Part shown: piece by piece, positions 1 through 4,928 of the stretch
Layout: each line of letters begins with the position of its first letter
Position numbering within the stretch: the first letter of the stretch is position 1
Assembly (NCBI GenBank): GCA_018266095.1
Contig: JAFEBC010000437.1
Span: 1-6,549, forward strand
Length of the DNA stretch: 6,549 nucleotides
Direction: 5' to 3'
Origin: Deltaproteobacteria bacterium
GTDB lineage: Bacteria; Myxococcota; Myxococcia; Myxococcales; 40CM-4-68-19
Made by a program: the position numbers and the translations under genes
The notes under the pieces: model-generated
Databases searched by the model: none
The model's input: the letters and a program-made list of their open reading frames with translations, nothing else
Told to the model about the DNA's origin: nothing

Positions 1-1
1 C

Positions 2-100
2 CGCATCCAGCGCAACGTGGGCGGCGTGGTGGGCAGGGACTCGTCCTCGCGCTTCCCGGGCACGGTGGACTTCGCGGTGATCCCGCAGGCGGCGCGCTGA
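2..100 (+). CDS. C-terminal fragment of an unidentified protein
   Basis: An open frame enters from the left edge and stops with TGA at 98-100, giving 32 residues. Every codon before the stop ends in G or C, as in the confident genes nearby, so this frame is preferred over the competing open frame that runs to 213 and has a much less natural composition. The visible end contains RFPGTVDFAVIP, which alternates hydrophobic and polar residues like a terminal beta-strand, as in a secreted or envelope beta-rich protein, but no family can be named. It converges with the exporter gene that ends at 217. The 116 bp between them hold no gene or clear terminator that I can support. Confidence 0.5.
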   Translation, partial: RIQRNVGGVVGRDSSSRFPGTVDFAVIPQAAR

Positions 101-216
101 GTCGCGCCCCGCTTGACGCAGCGGGTGTGAGGCGTTCTGCAAGACGTGCGGAGGGCCTGGAGCTCGCCGCGCTGCCGGTGAAGCAGGTCGACGGAAGGAG
201 CATCCCCGTCTGACCG

Positions 217-1206
217 TCAGGTGGCCCGCTGTCCCAGCGTGATCACGCACACCGAGGCGAGGATGAACACCCCCGCCACCAGGTGCGCGAGGGTCATGCT
301 CTCGCCGCCGAGCCACGCGCCCACCGCGACCGCCACCAGCGGGTTCACGAAGACGTGCGTCGCCACCGCGGCCGTGCGCACGTGGGCGAGCAGGAACGTG
401 TAGCAGGCGAACGCGACCACCGAGCCGAGCAGCACCAGGTAGGCGAGCGCTCCCAGCGCGCGTGGGGTGAACGCCGCCGCCGTCAGCGAAGCCGGCTCGC
501 CCTTGAGCAAGCTCGCCAGCGTGAGCAGGACTCCGCCGCAGAGCATCTGCATCGCCGCCCGCGTGAGGGCGTCCTTGGGCAGGGTGAGACGCTGCGACAC
601 CACCGCCCCCAAGGACCACGAGAGCGACGCGCCCAGCACCGCGAAGCAGGCCCACACCGGCCAGGCGTTCGCTGTGTCACCGCGGTTCGCGAACAGGGAC
701 AAGACGCCCAAGAGCCCGAGGGCCGCGCCGACGAGCGACCGCCTCGTGAGCGGCTGGTTGGGCAAGAGCAAGCTCGAGAGCACCGCGATGATGGGCACCT
801 CCGTGGCCACGATCAGGCACACGAGGCTCGACGGCAGGACCTTGGAGGCGGTGGTCACGAAGCCATGGTTGCCGAGGAAGAACAGCGCGCCCGCGACGGT
901 GGCGCCGCGCCACTCCCTCCAGCCCGGCCAGCGCGCGCCCTGCGGCCTGCGCACCCACGCGAACACACCCAGGATGCTGCCCGCGAGCAGGAAGCGCAGC
1001 GCGGCCATGAACAGCGGAGGCAGCGTCTGCACGGCCACGCGGATGCCGAGGAAGGTCGAGCCCCACACGACGTAGATGACGCCGAACGCGAGCCAGATGG
1101 CGAGGCGCGGCGGTCTCGACTGCGCCACCGCGGCCACGGCGACAGGGCGCTCAGGGGTGAGGAGGGGCGGACCAGACGCAGGGGCGGCGAGCGCGGGGCT
1201 TGACAT
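217..1206 (-). CDS. EamA/DMT-family transporter (YedA-like exporter)
   Basis: This is a 329-residue inner-membrane protein of the drug/metabolite transporter superfamily, with two EamA repeats of about five helices each (roughly residues 36-172 and 183-325). Family hallmarks are YVVWGSTFLGIRVAV in the first helix (45-59) and, in the second repeat, the helix pair around GSVVAFACYTFLL (261-273) followed by the VNPLVAVAVGAWLGGE signature (287-302), closely like YedA-type members. Such proteins usually export amino acids or small metabolites; the substrate here is unknown. The first 30 or so residues are an Ala/Pro-rich extension before helix 1. ATG at 1206 is kept because AGGA lies about 4-5 nt upstream on the minus strand. 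It is transcribed divergently from the MocR regulator with only 30 bp between start codons, so it is the likely regulatory target. Confidence 0.93.
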   Translation of the reverse strand: MSSPALAAPASGPPLLTPERPVAVAAVAQSRPPRLAIWLAFGVIYVVWGSTFLGIRVAVQTLPPLFMAALRFLLAGSILGVFAWVRRPQGARWPGWREWRGATVAGALFFLGNHGFVTTASKVLPSSLVCLIVATEVPIIAVLSSLLLPNQPLTRRSLVGAALGLLGVLSLFANRGDTANAWPVWACFAVLGASLSWSLGAVVSQRLTLPKDALTRAAMQMLCGGVLLTLASLLKGEPASLTAAAFTPRALGALAYLVLLGSVVAFACYTFLLAHVRTAAVATHVFVNPLVAVAVGAWLGGESMTLAHLVAGVFILASVCVITLGQRAT

Positions 1207-1227
1207 GGCGTCCTACTTTTGTAACGG
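1200..1227 (+). promoter_or_regulatory. Candidate promoter of the MocR gene (leaderless transcript)
   Basis: A perfect TTGACA (1200-1205, overlapping the exporter start codon) is followed after 16 bp by a weak -10 candidate TAACGG (1222-1227). Transcription would then begin within a few bases of the ATG at 1237. No Shine-Dalgarno sequence precedes that ATG, so a leaderless or nearly leaderless mRNA fits. The -10 match is poor, and this is an inference from spacing. Confidence 0.35.
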
Positions 1228-1234
1228 TACAAAA
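1217..1234. promoter_or_regulatory. Palindromic operator between exporter and MocR regulator
   Basis: TTTTGTA (1217-1223), a 4-base spacer ACGG and TACAAAA (1228-1234) form a perfect 7-bp inverted repeat in the 30-bp divergent gap. A third half-site TACAAAA lies at 1250-1256, inside codons 5-7 of the regulator and exactly 22 bp (about two helical turns) from the 1228 copy. MocR proteins such as GabR, TauR and PdxR are known to use repeated half-sites spaced by whole helical turns, as dimers. The palindrome overlaps the likely promoter regions of both genes. This suggests autoregulation and control of the exporter. Confidence 0.65.
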
Positions 1235-1236
1235 CA

Positions 1237-2562
1237 ATGATTGAGCTAATACAAAAATACGTCGCGCCAGGGCCTGCGGTCAAGGTGGCCTCCCAGCTCG
1301 CGGGGCTCGTGCGCGGCGGGCGCATCGCGCCGGAGTCGCTCCTGCCCCCAGTGCGGGACCTCGCGTCGCTCCTGGACGTGAGCCCGGGCACGGTGGCCGC
1401 GGCCTACAAGACGCTGCGCGCGCAGGGCCTGGTGAGCACCGATCGGCGCCGGGGTACGCGGGTGCTGCCGCGGGTGCCCACGCGCGAATACGGTGAGGAT
1501 CGCGCGCCCGCTGGTTCGCTCGATCTGCAGGTCGCCAACCCGGACCCCGCGCTCTTGCCCAAGCTGGGACGGATCTTCAGCCGCATCGATCCCGAGAGCG
1601 AGAGCTACGGCGGCACCCACCTGCACGACGAGCTCATCGAGCTCATGCGCGGGCGCTTCCTGGAGGACGGCATCCCGGCTGGCCACTTCGTGGTCACGAG
1701 CGGGGCCATCGCGGCCATCCACCGCGCGCTGCGGGTGTGTCTGTCACCGGGAGACAAGGTCGCGGTCGAGGATCCGGGGTTCAACGATCACCACGCGGCG
1801 GCGCGCGCGCACGGGCTGCTCACGGTGCCGGTCCCGCTCGACGACGAGGGGCTGCTCCCGGAGCACCTCGAGGCCGCGCTGCGGGGCGGCGCACGGGCGG
1901 TGATCCTGGCCCCGCGCTTCCAGAGCCCCACGGGCGCGGCGCTGAGCAAGCGGCGGGCGCTCGAGCTGCGCGCGGTGTTCAGTCGCCACCCCGACACGCT
2001 GGTGCTGCTCGACGACTACGCGAGCGCGCTCAGTCCGCCCGGCAGCTACCACCACGTGCTCGATAGAGGGCACACGCGCTTCCTGGTGGTGCGCTCGTTC
2101 AACAAGGTCATCGCGCCCGACCTGCGCGTCGGCGTGGTCGCCGCCGACGCCGAGACGGCCGATCTGATGCTGCGCGAGCAGTGGCTCACCGACGGCTGGG
2201 TGTCCGCGTACCTGCAACGGGTCGCCGCGGCGGCCACGAGCGATCGGGGCACGCAGCTCCTCATCGCGCGCGCCCGGGACACCTACGCGCTGCGGCGGAC
2301 CACGCTCCTCACGGCCCTGCGGGAGCGCGGCATCACCGCGCACGGCGCCACCGGCCTCAACGTGTGGGTCCCGGTCTCCGACGAGGCCGCGGTCGTGCGC
2401 GGGCTCCTCGAGCACGGCTACTGCGTCCGCGCGGGCGCACGGTACCGGCTCCAGTCGCCGCCCGCGGTCCGCGTCACCACAGCGCGCCTCGACGCCGGTG
2501 ACGCGCACAAGATCGCCGACGTGCTCGCCGCGCTGCTGCGCACCGGGGGCCGCGGTCCCTAG
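1237..2562 (+). CDS. MocR/GabR-family transcriptional regulator (GntR-aminotransferase fusion)
   Basis: The 441-residue protein has an N-terminal GntR-type winged helix (about residues 14-77), including the LPPVRDLASLLDVSPGTVAAAY signature spread over 36-57, followed by a fold-type I aminotransferase-like domain (about 95-435). PLP-site features visible are the PGDKVAVEDPGF loop (171-182), QSPTG (229-233), the LLDDY segment (257-261) and Lys290 in SFNK, the expected Schiff-base lysine. Arg412 in the C-terminal strand is a candidate carboxylate anchor. MocR proteins use PLP or a PLP-amino acid adduct as an effector. ATG at 1237 lacks a Shine-Dalgarno sequence, but the next in-frame start (GTG, residue 17) would cut into the DNA-binding domain. 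The gene is divergent from the exporter, pointing to local regulation of amine or amino-acid efflux. The effector is unknown. Confidence 0.93.
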   Translation: MIELIQKYVAPGPAVKVASQLAGLVRGGRIAPESLLPPVRDLASLLDVSPGTVAAAYKTLRAQGLVSTDRRRGTRVLPRVPTREYGEDRAPAGSLDLQVANPDPALLPKLGRIFSRIDPESESYGGTHLHDELIELMRGRFLEDGIPAGHFVVTSGAIAAIHRALRVCLSPGDKVAVEDPGFNDHHAAARAHGLLTVPVPLDDEGLLPEHLEAALRGGARAVILAPRFQSPTGAALSKRRALELRAVFSRHPDTLVLLDDYASALSPPGSYHHVLDRGHTRFLVVRSFNKVIAPDLRVGVVAADAETADLMLREQWLTDGWVSAYLQRVAAAATSDRGTQLLIARARDTYALRRTTLLTALRERGITAHGATGLNVWVPVSDEAAVVRGLLEHGYCVRAGARYRLQSPPAVRVTTARLDAGDAHKIADVLAALLRTGGRGP

Positions 2563-2608
2563 TGCTGCGACCGACGCGCAGCACCAGGCCACGGCGCGCC
2601 GGCGCTCA

Positions 2609-2628
2609 CCTCACGCCTTGGCGTGAGG
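2609..2628. terminator. Hairpin between convergent genes, possible bidirectional terminator
   Basis: CCTCACGCC (2609-2617) and GGCGTGAGG (2620-2628) form a perfect 9-bp inverted repeat, practically an 8-bp stem with a CTTG loop. It sits 47 bp after the MocR stop and contains the stop codon of the convergent CsbD-like gene (TGA, 2613-2611) in its stem. The position suits a two-way terminator, but neither side has a T-run, so intrinsic termination would be weak. Confidence 0.35.
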
Positions 2629-2988
2629 CTGCGTGGGCCCGTCCTTGGCTCCCGCCCGCTCGACGGGCTTGGTGACCTGCTTGTCCCCAGCCTTGTCCGC
2701 GAGCTTCTCGGGCCCCCTCTCGGCGTTCGTGTCTCCGAGGCGCGCGCCGGCCTTCTCGACCCTCTCACCGCCGTGGTCCTGCGCCGGCGCGACCAGGCCC
2801 GCGACCAGCGCCTCGACCTGCCGCTCGGCCGTGTCCCGATCGAGGCCAGTGCGCTCGTGCACCTTGTTCACCAGCGCCACTTGCGTCCGGTCGATGAACT
2901 GCAGCTCCTCGGTGCCCAGCGCGGTGAACTTCTCCTTGAGCTTGCCCGCGACCAGCTTCCAGTTCGCATCCACGGCAGTCCATTCCAT
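2611..2988 (-). CDS. CsbD-like stress protein with hydrophilic C-terminal extension
   Basis: The 125-residue product begins with a region matching the CsbD family across about residues 1-62: the pattern W(x)nW...GKLKEKF, then a central segment with a Gln/Val-rich helix (NKVHERTG), then AERQVEALV, all as in small CsbD proteins of about 60-70 residues. CsbD is induced by general stress in Bacillus and Proteobacteria, and its biochemical role is not established. From about residue 70 to the end there is an extra tail rich in Lys, Glu, Ala, Gly and Asp with almost no large hydrophobics, likely disordered and reminiscent of LEA-type hydrophilic proteins. The start at 2988 is supported by AAAGGAG just upstream on the minus strand. 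It is divergent from tadA across 309 bp and converges with the MocR gene. Confidence 0.8.
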   Translation of the reverse strand: MEWTAVDANWKLVAGKLKEKFTALGTEELQFIDRTQVALVNKVHERTGLDRDTAERQVEALVAGLVAPAQDHGGERVEKAGARLGDTNAERGPEKLADKAGDKQVTKPVERAGAKDGPTQPHAKA

Positions 2989-3297
2989 GGCCTCTCCTTT
3001 GGTGGGACGTGCGTTGGCTCCACGTCGTGCGCGCCACGATGTCGAGCGCGCCTCGGATCACGGCGGCGCTGCCTGGCATTGGCCCGCCACACTCGGCGGG
3101 GCGACGCTGCGCGGCCTGCGTTCGGCTGCGCGGGCGCAGAGAACTGCTGCTCTGAGTGTAGTGACGCGCTCCCAGCCGCGCACGCCTGTCTTCGAGAGAA
3201 TCTTCCGGCCAGGCGCTCTGTGGGCCCGCTAGTCGTTGCCAGAGCGGTCCGGCCCGTGGTACTCGCCGCGACCGCTGTCACGCTCTCTGGAAACTGA
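2989..3297. other. Divergent intergenic region with nested inverted repeats
   Basis: No credible gene lies in these 309 bp; open frames here have poor, Arg/Ala-loaded composition. The part next to the CsbD-like gene holds its Shine-Dalgarno sequence (2994-3000). Near tadA, AGCGGTC (3243-3249) pairs with GACCGCT (3270-3276) and, outside it, CCAGAG (3239-3244) pairs with CTCTGG (3285-3290), so a transcript could fold with the end of the stem over the GGAA that precedes the tadA ATG. I see no clear sigma-70 promoter. Confidence 0.45.
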
Positions 3298-3777
3298 ATG
3301 GACGCAACCTGGATGTCTGAGGCGCTCGCCCTGGCCCGCACCGCGGGATCGGAAGGCGAAGTGCCCATCGGCGCCGTCGTCGTGTTCGAGGGCCGCATCG
3401 TCGGCCGCGGACGCAACGCACGCGAGCGGGGCAATGACCCGACCGCGCACGCCGAGATCGTCGCCTTGCAAGAGGCCGCCCGCAGCCTGGGCCGCTGGCG
3501 CCTGACCGGCTGCACGCTCTATGTCACGCTCGAGCCCTGCTTCATGTGCGCGGGCGCCTTGGTGAACGCGCGCGTCGATCGCCTGGTGTTCGCCGTGCTC
3601 GACCCCAAGGCCGGCGCCGTTGGCTCGCTCGCGGACGTGTGCCGCGACCCGCGCCTCAATCACCGCCTGGCGGTCGACAGCGGCGTGCTCGGCGATGAGT
3701 GCGGCGCCCTGCTCAAGGACTTCTTCCGCGAGCGGCGCAAGAAGCCGGAGCGCGCGAAATCCGATGAGGTCGACTAG
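3298..3777 (+). CDS. tadA: tRNA adenosine(34) deaminase TadA
   Basis: TadA converts adenosine to inosine at wobble position 34 of tRNA-Arg(ACG), allowing CGU, CGC and CGA to be read. The 159-residue product has the complete cytidine/adenosine deaminase zinc site: H51-A-E53 (His ligand and catalytic Glu) and P80-C81-F-M-C84 (two Cys ligands). Other family marks are PIGAVVV (23-29), the Asn of GRN (40), TLYVTLEPC (73-81) and DPKAGAVGSL (102-111). Length is normal for the family, which is about 150-167 residues. ATG at 3298 fits the usual N-terminus; only a weak GGAA (3289-3292) precedes it, and Met6 is an alternative. The stop is 30 bp before tRNA-Ser(GGA), so the tRNA may be co-transcribed. 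Codon use is typical of the chromosome here. Confidence 0.95.
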   Translation: MDATWMSEALALARTAGSEGEVPIGAVVVFEGRIVGRGRNARERGNDPTAHAEIVALQEAARSLGRWRLTGCTLYVTLEPCFMCAGALVNARVDRLVFAVLDPKAGAVGSLADVCRDPRLNHRLAVDSGVLGDECGALLKDFFRERRKKPERAKSDEVD

Positions 3778-4400
3778 ACGATTTTGATGTATGAGTTCAA
3801 CACCTTAGGAGAGGTGGCCGAGCGGCCGAAGGCGCTCGCTTGGAAAGCGAGTATACGGCAACGTATCGTGGGTTCGAATCCCACCCTCTCCGCCAATTGA
3901 AGCTTGACTGTCGCCCGTCTGGTGCGGCAGATCGTGCCCCGCAGTAAAGCGTCCTGTCTGCTTGGAGAGCTGGCCGAGCGGCTGAAGGCACCTGATTCGA
4001 AATCAGGAGCACCCGCAAGGGTGTCGGGGGTTCGAATCCCTCGCTCTCCGCCAAGCATAGGGGCTGTGGTATTGGCCCCAGAAGCATCCTCGTCGGGGGC
4101 CAACTCGACGAGGCTAGGCGCCCGGTCCCCCAACCTGACAGGGACCGCGGCGCCGTTTTTTTCCGCCTCGACGAGGGTCGCCGCGAGCGCAGTGATCTCG
4201 TCGGTAGTGCGGCAAAGCCTCCACACGTCCAACTCGCGCCGCGCGCCCGCGACCTCAGCGCTGTCGAGCTGAAGCTGCGTCAGCTCAGCTCGCGCTCGGG
4301 CGAGCAGTTCTGCGTTGCAGGGACGAAAGACAGAGAAAACCTGGAGAATCGCTTCCACGCCTCGGCGTGAAGGCACGACAGATGCGGGGATACCCGACAT
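3774..4400 (-). CDS. Hypothetical protein running antisense into the serine tRNA genes
   Basis: From ATG at 4400, preceded by AGGAAG at good distance, the frame gives about 115 residues that look like a real protein before it meets the tRNA 3' end at 4053. There are helical stretches such as AELLARARAELTQLQL (30-45) and DEITALAATLVEAEKNG (67-83), and codon choice is reasonable. No family is recognised. Beyond residue 116 the frame is the antisense of both serine tRNA genes and the spacer, ending at the TAG at 3776-3774, which overlaps the tadA stop. That tail is the well-known artefactual peptide produced by translating tRNA antisense. The natural C-terminus was therefore probably on the other side of the attachment site in the circular element, and the gene would now be a fusion or a truncation. 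The opposite strand in 4054-4400 has a less protein-like frame. Confidence 0.5.
   Translation of the reverse strand: MSGIPASVVPSRRGVEAILQVFSVFRPCNAELLARARAELTQLQLDSAEVAGARRELDVWRLCRTTDEITALAATLVEAEKNGAAVPVRLGDRAPSLVELAPDEDASGANTTAPMLGGERGIRTPDTLAGAPDFESGAFSRSASSPSRQDALLRGTICRTRRATVKLQLAERVGFEPTIRCRILAFQASAFGRSATSPKVLNSYIKIV
3808..3895 (+). tRNA. tRNA-Ser(GGA)
   Basis: The 88-nt class II tRNA folds fully. The acceptor stem is GGAGAGG (3808-3814) with CCTCTCC (3885-3891), followed by discriminator G and encoded CCA (3893-3895). The anticodon stem CTCGC/GCGAG encloses loop TTGGAAA, with anticodon GGA at 3842-3844. The long variable arm is ATACG-GCAA-CGTAT (3853-3866), and the T-arm has loop TTCGAAT (3873-3879). 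It decodes UCU and UCC. Confidence 0.98.
3904..3932 (+). promoter_or_regulatory. Possible promoter of tRNA-Ser(CGA)
   Basis: TTGACT (3904-3909) is five-of-six to the -35 consensus and is followed after 17 bp by GCAGAT (3927-3932), a weak -10. It lies in the 68-bp spacer between the two tRNA genes, 31 bp before the second one. Co-transcription with the first tRNA is equally possible. Confidence 0.2.
3964..4053 (+). tRNA. tRNA-Ser(CGA)
   Basis: The 90-nt class II tRNA folds fully. The acceptor is GGAGAGC (3964-3970) with GCTCTCC (4043-4049), then discriminator G and encoded CCA (4051-4053). The anticodon stem CCTGA/TCAGG encloses TTCGAAA, with anticodon CGA at 3998-4000. The variable arm is CACCC-GCAA-GGGTG (4010-4023) and the T-loop is TTCGAAT (4031-4037). 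It decodes UCG. Its 3' end is the probable insertion point of the element to the right. Confidence 0.98.
4026..4053. other. Candidate attachment site at the tRNA-Ser(CGA) 3' end
   Basis: Tyrosine recombinases commonly insert at tRNA T-arms and 3' ends, with the element carrying an identical copy that restores the tRNA. Here the T-arm and acceptor end with CCA at 4053, the next bases begin sequence without recognised housekeeping genes, and an integrase gene follows. No second copy of the tRNA tail was noticed between 4054 and 6549, so the partner site would lie beyond the window. The exact crossover extent cannot be set from one end. Confidence 0.4.
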
Positions 4401-4479
4401 TTGCGCTTCCTGACTGTTCAGGCCCGGCCAAGGGCCTGTCCTCTGTCGCGGGGCCAACCGCGCGAGGAAGGGTTGACGC

Positions 4480-4508
4480 ATCCGACCTTGAAACCACCAG
4501 CTTGTCAA
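4480..4508 (-). promoter_or_regulatory. Candidate promoter for the minus-strand gene starting at 4400
   Basis: On the minus strand a perfect TTGACA (4508-4503) is followed after 17 bp by TCGGAT (4485-4480), which keeps the T and the AT of the -10 consensus. Transcription would start near 4473, about 73 bp before the ATG at 4400. The -35 lies inside the left arm of the inverted repeat at 4502-4534, so a protein bound there would block it. Confidence 0.45.
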
Positions 4509-4534
4509 CAGGTTGGGGTATCTCCTGTGGACAA
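4502..4534. promoter_or_regulatory. Inverted repeat in the divergent element promoter region
   Basis: TTGTCAACAGG (4502-4512) and CCTGTGGACAA (4524-4534) are 11-bp arms with one mismatch, centred 22 bp apart, or two helical turns. Each arm read outward is CCTGT(T/G)GACAA and contains a -35-like hexamer. A partial third copy, CCTGTGG, follows at 4540-4546, 16 bp after the second. The best reading is an operator controlling both directions. The right arm also matches a high-GC DnaA box (TTGTCCACA, minus strand), so a replication or DnaA role is an alternative. Confidence 0.55.
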
Positions 4535-4556
4535 CACGTCCTGTGGTGGATAGACG
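4528..4556 (+). promoter_or_regulatory. Candidate promoter for the coiled-coil/integrase operon
   Basis: TGGACA (4528-4533), five-of-six to the -35 consensus and inside the right arm of the inverted repeat, is followed after 17 bp by TAGACG (4551-4556), a moderate -10. Transcription would begin around 4563, about 24 bp before the GTG start at 4587. It mirrors the minus-strand promoter candidate. Confidence 0.35.
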
Positions 4557-4586
4557 CAACTGCGCGGTGATCGTAGGAACTCCGGT

Positions 4587-4898
4587 GTGCCGAAGCGCCT
4601 GGACGAAGATGAGGACAGCGAGCGAGCCGCCGCGATGCAGGAGCTTCGTGTCTTGCAGGAGAAGTCCTTGAAGCTCCGAGACCAACTGAAGCAGCTCACT
4701 TCGCGCAACAAGGCGCTGCGCGCGCTGATTGCCGACTATTTGGACGGAATCGACAAGTTGGCCGCGATTGAGAGCGATGAGGAGCGGGGGAAGGCCGTAA
4801 AGGAGCTGGCCCGCCGAAGTCAGTTTATCGTGCTTGAAGGGCAGAGGGCCGTTTCGCAGCTCCTCAACCGCCGAAGGCGATGGAGCAAGCGCGAGTGA
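4587..4898 (+). CDS. Small coiled-coil protein upstream of the integrase
   Basis: The 103-residue protein is of no recognised family. The start is GTG at 4587 with AGGA at 4575-4578, eight bases upstream. Residues about 14-62 show heptad-like spacing of Leu, Ile and Ala among Glu, Gln, Lys and Arg (MQELRVLQEKSLKLRDQLKQ), predicting a long coiled coil. The second half contains QFIVLEGQRAVSQLLN (79-94), then a strongly basic tail ending WSKRE. The acidic N-terminus, coiled coil and basic tail suggest a dimer that might contact DNA, but no helix-turn-helix is evident. It lies 30 bp before the integrase on the same strand and shares its likely promoter, so it could be a recombination accessory factor or a regulator. 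Codon use is less GC3-rich than in the chromosomal genes. Confidence 0.75.
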   Translation: MPKRLDEDEDSERAAAMQELRVLQEKSLKLRDQLKQLTSRNKALRALIADYLDGIDKLAAIESDEERGKAVKELARRSQFIVLEGQRAVSQLLNRRRRWSKRE

Positions 4899-4928
4899 CC
4901 TCTCGGCTCCAAAGGGGGTCAGGGCACC

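Noticed and set aside
1..213. Alternative open frame running from the left edge to TGA at 211-213
   Set aside because: The frame ending at 98-100 has G or C at every third position and a more natural residue mix. The longer frame is Gly/Arg-rich and lacks that bias.
2623..3297. Plus-strand frame of 224 codons ending at TGA directly before the tadA ATG
   Set aside because: It is largely antisense to the CsbD-like gene, has Arg/Leu-heavy shadow composition and no ribosome-binding site. The TGAATG junction with tadA is coincidental.
4060..4079. GGGGC...GCCCC hairpin just after tRNA-Ser(CGA), considered as a tRNA terminator
   Set aside because: The stem is only 5 bp with a 10-base loop and no following T-run, and it lies within the minus-strand coding frame.
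4088..4176. CCTCGTCG/CGACGAGG inverted repeat and repeated CTCGACGAGG, considered as integrase arm sites
   Set aside because: The repeats are 63 bp apart and in frame with the minus-strand gene, both encoding Leu-Val-Glu, so coding explains them. The count is too small for an arm-site array.
3904..4272. Plus-strand open frame of 122 codons over tRNA-Ser(CGA)
   Set aside because: It translates the tRNA itself and then a Ser/Ala/Arg-rich shadow of the minus-strand gene. This is a known type of spurious annotation.
4356..4369. CACGCC-TC-GGCGTG palindrome resembling the 2609-2628 hairpin
   Set aside because: It is a short palindrome inside a coding frame, and the similarity is limited to a GC-rich hexamer expected by chance.
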